A stretch of 13,903 nt of DNA, from the NCBI GenBank assembly GCA_030666075.1, contig DAOUYN010000005.1:1-13903 (forward strand), written 5' to 3'. This DNA is from Actinomycetes bacterium (GTDB taxonomy: Bacteria; Actinomycetota; Aquicultoria; CAJVYJ01; JAUVQD01). The notes under the pieces were generated by a model. It had not been told where the DNA came from. It saw only the letters and a list, made by a program, of their open reading frames with translations, and did not search any database. Positions 9,144 through 13,903 of the stretch are shown in pieces (the first letter of the stretch is position 1; each line of letters starts with the position of its first letter). The translations under genes and the position numbers were made by a program.

Positions 9144-9613
9144 TTACTGATCTCAATGATCCGATATTCGATCGTGCCGGAAGGCACTTCGACCTGGATA
9201 GCCTCTCCGGCCTTGCGGCCGAGGATCGCTTGCCCGACCGGGGACTCGTTCGAGATTCTGTGGTTCTCCGGGTCTGCTTCGACTGATCCGACCATCATAT
9301 ACTCGAACTCCTCGTTTTCTTCGACATCTAAGAGCTTGACCCGCGAGCCTACCGATACGACCTTCGTAGTGATCTTCTTCTCGTCGATCAGGCTGGCCTT
9401 GGCCAGGACATCATTGACCTGCGTAATACGGCCCTCGATGAATGCCTGTTCGTTCTTGGCATCATCGTACTCAGAGTTCTCGGAGATATCCCCGAACTCG
9501 ATGGCGCTTTTAATGCGCGCGGCGACTTCGCGACGGCGAGCGTTAGTGAGATGCTCCAGCTCTTCAAGTAGCTTGTCGTAGCCCTCGGCGGTGAGAATAA
9601 CTTCTTTGCTCAT
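9140..9613 (-). CDS. greA: Transcription elongation factor GreA
   Basis: Rescues backtracked RNA polymerase by stimulating cleavage of the extruded transcript 3' end through the secondary channel. 157 residues, standard length. Seen: an N-terminal coiled-coil hairpin (about 8-75) with the tip FGDISENSEYDDAKNEQAF, whose acidic residues D42 and E45 match the catalytic pair of E. coli GreA (D41, E44); and a C-terminal FKBP-like domain with SPVGQAILGRKAGE (about 124-137) and a final IEYRIIEIS strand. ATG 9613 is preceded by GAGGAG nine bases upstream. Its stop overlaps the lysS GTG start (GTGA). It is the first gene of the minus-strand unit, with a consensus promoter 83 bases upstream and a potential RNA stem-loop in the leader. 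Confidence 0.97.
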   Translation of the reverse strand: MSKEVILTAEGYDKLLEELEHLTNARRREVAARIKSAIEFGDISENSEYDDAKNEQAFIEGRITQVNDVLAKASLIDEKKITTKVVSVGSRVKLLDVEENEEFEYMMVGSVEADPENHRISNESPVGQAILGRKAGEAIQVEVPSGTIEYRIIEISK

Positions 9614-9647
9614 GATCTGCCGCTCCTCGATGTTTCACTTAAACAGC

Positions 9648-9674
9648 AAGCACCGCCGTGTTACAGCAGTGCTT
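9648..9674 (-). promoter_or_regulatory. Stem-loop in the greA 5' leader
   Basis: On the minus strand AAGCACTGCTG (9674-9664), loop TAACA, CGGCGGTGCTT (9658-9648) pair along eleven positions with two G-U wobbles. On the plus strand those two positions would be A-C mismatches, so the fold specifically favours the greA transcript. It would begin about 15 bases after the predicted transcription start and end 34 bases before the greA start codon, leaving the ribosome site (GAGGAG) free. It could stabilise the mRNA or take part in attenuation. No known riboswitch or T-box signature is visible. Confidence 0.45.
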
Positions 9675-9695
9675 TTCTTCCGGCTTAACCGGGAG

Positions 9696-9725
9696 ATTAT
9701 AGGGGAAACCCGGCTCCGTTGTCAA
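9696..9725 (-). promoter_or_regulatory. Consensus sigma-70-type promoter of the greA-lysS operon
   Basis: On the minus strand TTGACA (9725-9720), an 18-base spacer and TATAAT (9701-9696) are both perfect consensus hexamers. The predicted transcription start is near 9689, giving a leader of about 75 bases before greA. An imperfect palindrome CCGGCTTAACCGG (9680-9692) covers the predicted start site and might be an operator. A run of seven T lies directly before the -35 and overlaps it by two bases. Confidence 0.88.
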
Positions 9726-9792
9726 AAAAAGGCCGCGGTCTCCCCGCCGGCATAGTGCAGAAAGAGACATCAGAGCAGGTATTCGGCGTTTG

Positions 9793-9821
9793 TTGAGGGA
9801 CGACCGCCCGTATGTTAGATT
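9793..9821 (+). promoter_or_regulatory. Probable promoter of the divergent four-gene cluster
   Basis: TTGAGG (9793-9798), 17 bases, TAGATT (9816-9821): four of six consensus positions in each hexamer with ideal spacing. The transcription start would be near 9828, about 30 bases before the TTG start at 9859, which has AGGAG seven bases upstream. It is weaker than the greA promoter on the other strand, with which it shares the 245-base intergenic region (9614-9858). Nothing else coding was seen in that region. Confidence 0.45.
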
Positions 9822-9858
9822 GAGGCTGCCCGGACCCGACCTCTCTAGGAGAAAGAGC

Positions 9859-10773
9859 TTGCAACACGTTGTCAGTGTCAGCCTAGGTTCGTCTCGACGA
9901 GACCACTCGGTCGATGTCGAGCTGCTCGGCGAAGATTTCCGGATCGAGCGGGTCGGAGCCGACGGCCGGTTTGAGCGGGCCAAAACACTCCTCCAGGAAT
10001 ATGATGGCCGGGTTGACGCCATCGGGCTGGGCGGGATCGACATATATCTATATTCCGGTACCCGCCGTTACGAAATACTCGATGGAATCAAATTGCGCGA
10101 CGTGGTTCAAAAAACCCCCGTTGTCGATGGCAGTGGTCTCAAGAACAGCATGGAACCCGCCGCGGTCCGCTGGCTATCCGAACAGCCGGGATTCAACCTC
10201 TCCGAGATGAATGTCCTAATGGTCAGCGCGGTCGACCGGTTCGGGATGGCCAAGGCTTTCAGTGAGACAGGCGCGCGCACCGTCTTTGGCGACCTCATCT
10301 TCGCGCTTGGCATAGAGGTCCCAGTTTACACTATGGAGAAACTCGCCCAGTTGGCGGACGAGTTGCTCCCTAAGATAGTGAAGACCCCGTTCGACAAGCT
10401 CTACCCGATCGGGTCCGAGCAAGACAAAGAGCCGGATCCGCGCTTCTCTCAATTCTATGAGGACGCCGACATCATCGCCGGTGACTTCCATTATATCCGG
10501 CGCTATATGCCGCCCGATCTTGCCGGGAAGACGATCCTGACAAATACGGTCACGGCGCACGACGTCGAGGAGCTGAAGAAACGCGGCGTCCGCTACCTGG
10601 TGACGACGACCCCGGAATACAACGGCCGGTCATTCGGAACGAACGTCCTGGAGGCGGCATTCCTTGTCTTGTTGGGGAAACCGTGGCCTGAGATCACCAA
10701 CGATGACTACCTTGAATTACTGGAAAAACTTGAGTACGAGCCGGTCCTACGCCGACTCGACAAAGGCGACTGA
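9859..10773 (+). CDS. Conserved protein of the type often labelled 'quinate 5-dehydrogenase'; function unproven
   Basis: 304 residues from TTG 9859. I chose this start because AGGAG stands seven bases before it and the protein then begins with the strand VVSVSLGSSRRDH. An earlier in-frame TTG at 9790 would add 23 residues without a ribosome site. Conserved-looking blocks: AIGLGGIDIYLYSG (54-67); TPVVDGSGLKNSMEP (86-100); NVLMVSAVDRFGMAKAF (118-134), a possible Rossmann strand-turn-helix without a classic GxGxxG; TVFGDLIFALG (141-151); ADIIAGDFHYIRRYMP (203-218); TILTNTV (225-231); and YLVTTTPEYNGRSFGTNV (246-263). From memory, similar proteins in Moorella-like Firmicutes carry the quinate dehydrogenase label, but I see no shikimate dehydrogenase substrate or cofactor motif here, so the label should be doubted. 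It is the first gene of the plus-strand cluster, ending just before the aminotransferase. Confidence 0.75.
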   Translation: MQHVVSVSLGSSRRDHSVDVELLGEDFRIERVGADGRFERAKTLLQEYDGRVDAIGLGGIDIYLYSGTRRYEILDGIKLRDVVQKTPVVDGSGLKNSMEPAAVRWLSEQPGFNLSEMNVLMVSAVDRFGMAKAFSETGARTVFGDLIFALGIEVPVYTMEKLAQLADELLPKIVKTPFDKLYPIGSEQDKEPDPRFSQFYEDADIIAGDFHYIRRYMPPDLAGKTILTNTVTAHDVEELKKRGVRYLVTTTPEYNGRSFGTNVLEAAFLVLLGKPWPEITNDDYLELLEKLEYEPVLRRLDKGD

Positions 10774-10811
10774 AAGGGACGGCTCTGAGAGACGACACAT
10801 ATAAGAAGTAC

Positions 10812-12038
10812 GTGGACGCGGTCAACCCGGGCCTCGCCCGTGTCCTGAAGTTCGCCCGGCTCGACCGGGTAGAAGTCGAGGCGAACGGCTCGATCATCGT
10901 CGATGACGAAGGGCGTGAGTTTATCGACTGCGCGGGGGGTTACGGAGTATTTACTCTCGGCCACCGCCATCCGGAAGTGATAGCGGCCGTGCGGGAACAG
11001 CTTGAGGCGATGCCGCTCGCCTCCAAGCTCTTCTTGAACAAACCCCTGGCCGATCTGGCCGCGCTGTTGGCCGAGGTGACCCCGGGAGACCTTCAGTACT
11101 CCTTCTTTGTCAATTCCGGAGCCGAAGCGGTCGAGAACGCCATCAAGCTCGCGCGAATGAGTACCGGGCGCCAAGAGCTGATCGCCACCGAAGGCGCCTT
11201 CCACGGCAAGACCTTGGGAGCTCTCTCCGCCAGCGGCCGGTCTCTCTTCCGACGGCCGTTCGAGCCGCTAGTGCCGGGCTTTATGCACGTTGCCTTCGGG
11301 GACATAGATCGTTTGAAGCGGGCCGCGTCCACGAAAACCGCGGCCGTCATCCTCGAGCCCATCCAGGGCGAAGGCGGAGTCCAGGTACCGCCAAGCGGGT
11401 ATCTGGCGCAAGTCCGCGAGCTTTGCGATTCGGTCGGGGCCCTGCTGATAGCTGACGAAATACAAACAGGCCTGGGCCGGACAGGCACCCTCTTCGGTGT
11501 CGATCGAGACGGTGTTGTGCCCGACCTGATGACGCTGGGAAAAGCGCTCGGCGGCGGCGTCATGCCCATCGCCGCTGTCGTCGGCCGTCCCGATACATGG
11601 TCTGAGTTTAATAAGAACCCGCTGGTATTGACGTCGACGTTCGGCGGAAACCCGCTGGCCTGCGCGGCAGCCATCGCGGCGGTGACCGTCATCACCCGCG
11701 AACGCCTGTGGGAACGGGCCGAGAAAATCGGGGCCGCGCTCAAACGCGGTCTTGAAGACGTGATGGCCCGCTTCCCCCGGATCATCCGCGATGTCCGCGG
11801 GGCCGGGCTCCTGATCGGGGTCGAGCTGTCGCATGAAGGACTCGGCGGGGTCATCGTCCCGGAGATGGCAAGGAACGGCGTAGCCGCCGGCTACACGTTG
11901 AACTTGCCGAAAGTCATCCGCTTCGAACCCTCGCTGCTCATCGACGAAGTGCTTGTCGATCGCTTGATCGATGTCTTTGCGGCGGGGGCCGAGGAAGCGG
12001 AGCGCCTCTTCGACAAGATGTTCCCGGACGACGAATAA
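10812..12038 (+). CDS. Class III PLP-dependent aminotransferase (acetylornithine/putrescine aminotransferase-like)
   Basis: 408 residues from GTG 10812. Fold type I aminotransferase of the subgroup that includes acetylornithine, putrescine and other omega-aminotransferases; it moves an amino group between an aldehyde or keto acid and a donor. Seen: the FIDCAGGYGVFTLGHRHPEV N-terminal signature (38-56), PLP-phosphate loop NSGAEAVE (101-108), AFHGKTLGALS (129-139), LEPIQGEGG (181-189), LLIADEIQTGLGRTG (211-225) with the pyridine-binding Asp215, PLP lysine in TLGKALGGG (K244), and TSTFGGNPLACAAA. The reading frame stays open upstream to the previous stop, and relatives have a segment like TYKKYVDAVNP. 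A CTG start at 10785, with AAGGG six bases upstream, may therefore be the true one. Exact substrate cannot be read from sequence. Its location beside an acyl-reductase-like gene, not arg genes, argues against a role in arginine synthesis. Confidence 0.92.
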   Translation: MDAVNPGLARVLKFARLDRVEVEANGSIIVDDEGREFIDCAGGYGVFTLGHRHPEVIAAVREQLEAMPLASKLFLNKPLADLAALLAEVTPGDLQYSFFVNSGAEAVENAIKLARMSTGRQELIATEGAFHGKTLGALSASGRSLFRRPFEPLVPGFMHVAFGDIDRLKRAASTKTAAVILEPIQGEGGVQVPPSGYLAQVRELCDSVGALLIADEIQTGLGRTGTLFGVDRDGVVPDLMTLGKALGGGVMPIAAVVGRPDTWSEFNKNPLVLTSTFGGNPLACAAAIAAVTVITRERLWERAEKIGAALKRGLEDVMARFPRIIRDVRGAGLLIGVELSHEGLGGVIVPEMARNGVAAGYTLNLPKVIRFEPSLLIDEVLVDRLIDVFAAGAEEAERLFDKMFPDDE

Positions 12039-12074
12039 AACGGCCTCCAGGCGACACGCCGGCAGTCCAAGGTA

Positions 12075-12104
12075 TTGATTGTCCGACGTCGAACACGGTA
12101 TCAT
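12075..12104 (+). promoter_or_regulatory. Possible internal promoter with a near-palindrome in the spacer
   Basis: TTGATT (12075-12080), 18 bases, TATCAT (12099-12104). The spacer holds GTCCGACGTCGAAC (12081-12094), a 14-base palindrome with one mismatched pair, centred on GACGTC. The start site would be only about ten bases before the ATG at 12121, which has no strong ribosome site, so this is tentative. The 82-base gap between the aminotransferase and the next gene contains nothing else recognisable. Confidence 0.3.
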
Positions 12105-12120
12105 TCAACACAGAGATATC

Positions 12121-12561
12121 ATGTCCTTAGTTGAAGCGCGCATACTCATTAATGGAACCCCTCAGGACGTCTATAACGTCGCTAAGCAGCAGGAACGATT
12201 CCCCGACTTCATGTCCGACGTGGAAGAGGTCAAGATCATCGAGCGCACCGACAAGCGGGCCATCAGCGAATGGACGACCAATGTCGAGGGCATCCCGATC
12301 TGCTGGAAAGAGGAGGATACCTTCGATGACGATACCAACTCCATCACCTACCGCCTTCTCGAGGGCGACCTCGACAAGTTCGAGGGAGGCTGGACTTTCG
12401 AAGCCAAGGACGGCGGTACCGAGGTCGTCTTGACTGTGGATTTCGATTTTGGCATGCCCATCCTTGCTGACCTTCTCGGACCTGTCTTAGAAGTCAAAGT
12501 CCGGGAGAACTCGGAGATGATGCTAAACGGCATCAAGAATGAGATAGAAGGCCGCTCATGA
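12121..12561 (+). CDS. SRPBCC-fold protein (polyketide cyclase/Coq10-like lipid-binding family)
   Basis: 146 residues from ATG 12121. Upstream in-frame codons reach back to TTG 12079, but the ATG gives MSLVEARILINGTPQDVYNV, the usual first strand and helix of the fold. The pattern strand, two helices around VAKQQERFPDFMSDVEEVKI, a run of strands (SEWTTNVEGIPICWKEEDTF, NSITYRLLEGDLDKFEGGWT, TEVVLTVDFDFG), then a long C-terminal helix, is that of START-like/SRPBCC proteins. These bind hydrophobic ligands in a deep cavity and include Coq10-type lipid chaperones and aromatase/cyclases. No catalytic residues can be assigned. The stop overlaps the ATG of the reductase-like gene (ATGA), so the two proteins are probably made together, and the SRPBCC protein may hold a hydrophobic substrate or product for it. 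Confidence 0.8.
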   Translation: MSLVEARILINGTPQDVYNVAKQQERFPDFMSDVEEVKIIERTDKRAISEWTTNVEGIPICWKEEDTFDDDTNSITYRLLEGDLDKFEGGWTFEAKDGGTEVVLTVDFDFGMPILADLLGPVLEVKVRENSEMMLNGIKNEIEGRS

Positions 12562-13706
12562 GAAAGTACGCCTTCATCATGCACCCGCTCTCCATCGATG
12601 AAGTCTGCACGTTCGAGCCAAAAGCGGCCGACAAGCCGGAACGTTTGGTCGAGAAGATGCTGGAGTGGATGCCGCCTTTCGTGATCGCCAACCGTCTAGG
12701 GCTCGTCTCCCCTCACGATGAAGTCGAAGGTATGCTTATCTGCCTGCCCTTATTGCCCCAGCAGATCCTCGGCCTGCCGGCCGATCAAGTCCTAGAGAAA
12801 TTGACTCTCGCGGGTAAGCTGGCAGAAGAGAGCGGCGCCATGATCGTAGGCTTGGGGGCGTTCACGTCGGTCGTCGGCAACCGCGGCAAGAAAGTGGCCG
12901 CCCGCTTAAACATCCCGGTCACGACAGGCAGCAGCTTTACTGCCTTCTCGGCCATCGAAGCACTAAAGATGGCGGGCGAGAAGATGAAAATAGATACTGA
13001 AGACGCGACCGCGCTGATCGTCGGGGCCACCGGTTCGATCGGCGGTGCCTGCGCCGAGCTGCTGGCGCCGCAGGTCAAGAAAATCATCCTGGCCGGCCGC
13101 CAGGTCTCCGCTCCGCTGGAGCGATTGGCCGAGAAGATCGGCCCGAACGCTGTCGTCACCGATGACACTGCCGGCGCTTTGAGCGAGGCCCAACTCATCC
13201 TTTCCGCGACCAACGCGGTCGGCCCTGTGATCGAGGTCGACAAGCTCTTGCCGGGTTCTGTCGTCTGTGATGTAGCTCGCCCGCGTGACGTCGCCAACCG
13301 GGTCAGCAGCCGTAAAGATGTCTTGGTCATCGAGGGCGGCGTCATCCGCTTGCCGGGGCGCCCGGAAATAACGACAGATTATCGAGTAGATCTCGGCATG
13401 CCGGATTTTCTGACCTTTGCGTGCGAGGCCGAAACGATCCTGCTGACGCTGGAAAACAAGCCCGAGAGTTTCAGTCTGGGTCGCAACATGCCGGTGGAGA
13501 AAGTCCGCGAGATAGCCGCGATCGGCGACAAGCACGCATTCGAGCTGGCGGGGTTGCGCAACTTCGGTAAAGATATCTCCCGGGCCGATATCCGGCGCGT
13601 GCGCCGGACTGCCCGCTTTAAGCGAATAAGCAAGAAACTCAAGAGCTCTTCCAAGAATGGCTGGCGGCGGGCGAAAGCCAGAGCCGGCACCCGACGCAGC
13701 GCCTAA
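12558..13706 (+). CDS. Acyl-ACP reductase-like oxidoreductase (COG5322 type) with a basic C-terminal tail
   Basis: 382 residues. It resembles, from memory, the cyanobacterial acyl-ACP reductase that makes fatty aldehydes. Matching blocks in order: GLGAFTSVV (98-106; AAR has ALGGFSSIV), VTTGSSFTAF (121-130; TTGNTHTAY), the Rossmann loop LIVGATGSIGGACAELL (153-169; VCGATGDIGSAVCRWL), KKIILAGR, VLVIEGGVI (255-263; VHILKGGIV), and FLTFACEAETILLTLEN (284-300; MFACFAEAILLEFE). The last block aligns Cys289 with the catalytic cysteine of AAR, and SFSLGRN with NFSWGRN. So a thioester-reducing mechanism with NAD(P)H is plausible, but the substrate is unknown. Beyond about residue 338 the protein has a 44-residue tail very rich in Arg/Lys, absent from the 341-residue cyanobacterial enzyme. 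AGAAGG precedes the ATG, which overlaps the SRPBCC stop. 'Shikimate dehydrogenase-like' is the alternative automatic label. Confidence 0.82.
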   Translation: MRKYAFIMHPLSIDEVCTFEPKAADKPERLVEKMLEWMPPFVIANRLGLVSPHDEVEGMLICLPLLPQQILGLPADQVLEKLTLAGKLAEESGAMIVGLGAFTSVVGNRGKKVAARLNIPVTTGSSFTAFSAIEALKMAGEKMKIDTEDATALIVGATGSIGGACAELLAPQVKKIILAGRQVSAPLERLAEKIGPNAVVTDDTAGALSEAQLILSATNAVGPVIEVDKLLPGSVVCDVARPRDVANRVSSRKDVLVIEGGVIRLPGRPEITTDYRVDLGMPDFLTFACEAETILLTLENKPESFSLGRNMPVEKVREIAAIGDKHAFELAGLRNFGKDISRADIRRVRRTARFKRISKKLKSSSKNGWRRAKARAGTRRSA

Positions 13707-13716
13707 GCTTTCGAAA

Positions 13717-13902
13717 TTACTTGACGGGGGTCTCGACGTCACTGCGCTCAGGCGCGGGCACATCGATCTCGGGCTGGCGGACGCCGATGGCTTCGATCCC
13801 GAATTGGGCGCAAAAAGCCCTGAGGTCGTTGATGGCAAAGAGGAATGCCGTGAGCATTATCAAGCCCCAAACCAGCATCGCGTACTCATTGACAGCGAAA
13901 CT
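13717..13902 (-). CDS. C-terminal end of an unidentified membrane protein (runs off the right edge)
   Basis: The last 61 residues of a minus-strand gene read inward from the right edge in the frame that ends at TAA 13719-13717. They contain one hydrophobic stretch, AMLVWGLIMLTAFLFAI, and then a polar tail with acidic/proline character ending EIDVPAPERSDVETPVK. This looks like a final transmembrane helix with a short soluble tail. No motif identifies the family. The gene converges on the acyl-reductase-like gene with only ten bases between the stops (13707-13716), and no terminator is visible there. Codon use (GC-rich third positions) resembles the neighbours, which supports it being real, but a short open frame at an edge carries uncertainty. 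Confidence 0.5.
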   Translation of the reverse strand, partial: SFAVNEYAMLVWGLIMLTAFLFAINDLRAFCAQFGIEAIGVRQPEIDVPAPERSDVETPVK

Positions 13903-13903
13903 A

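Noticed and set aside
11268..12104. Minus-strand open frame of 278 codons opposite the aminotransferase
   Set aside because: It mirrors the PLP-lysine and cofactor-binding regions of a clear aminotransferase, so it is a shadow.
13707..13716. Shared terminator between the convergent genes at the right end
   Set aside because: Only ten bases separate the stops. The AAGCTT and TTCGAA palindromes nearby are six-base words without a stem of useful length.
12963..13838. Minus-strand open frame of 291 codons across the end of the acyl-reductase-like gene
   Set aside because: It is antisense to the conserved Rossmann and Cys289 regions, shows no family motifs, and overlaps the convergent membrane-protein tail in another frame.

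Overview
The window is a dense, protein-coding bacterial chromosome segment of moderately high GC (judged by eye). No RNA genes, insertion sequences, CRISPR arrays or phage genes were seen. The gene content (disA, clpC with a UVR motif, radA, a YacL-type PIN/TRAM membrane protein, ispD-ispF-gltX) fits a Gram-positive lineage. The order clpC-radA-disA-yacL-ispD-ispF-gltX is the one known from Bacillus and relatives. The lack of ctsR-mcsA-mcsB in front of clpC, and greA-lysS directly upstream, suggest a deep Actinomycetota or other anaerobic Gram-positive line, possibly from a metagenome assembly. The placement is inference.

Left block (1-9725, minus strand, transcribed right to left): a consensus promoter (TTGACA, 18 nt, TATAAT) drives greA, which overlaps lysS. 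A short gap with a near-perfect palindrome separates lysS from clpC. Then follow radA, disA, a YacL-like PIN/TRAM protein, ispD, ispF and the start of gltX. Most junctions overlap by 1-11 bases, so this is probably one or two long housekeeping operons combining transcript-cleavage, tRNA charging, proteolysis, recombination, c-di-AMP synthesis and isoprenoid precursor synthesis.

Right block (9859-13706, plus strand, divergent): four genes of uncertain purpose. They encode a conserved protein of the type often labelled 'quinate 5-dehydrogenase', a class III PLP aminotransferase, a small SRPBCC-fold protein, and a protein that resembles the cyanobacterial acyl-ACP reductase (COG5322), including its catalytic cysteine. 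A thioester reductase beside an aldehyde-type aminotransferase and a lipid-binding-type fold suggests an aldehyde-to-amine or lipid-modifying pathway. This is the most interesting part of the window. A convergent membrane-protein tail enters from the right edge (13717-13902).

Other oddities: a roughly 90-base stretch of lysS whose homopolymer runs overwrite highly conserved residues, probably a sequencing or assembly artefact; a perfect 12-bp terminator-like stem inside radA; and a two-codon ORF (Met-Lys-stop) with a strong ribosome site in frame just upstream of the YacL-like gene.
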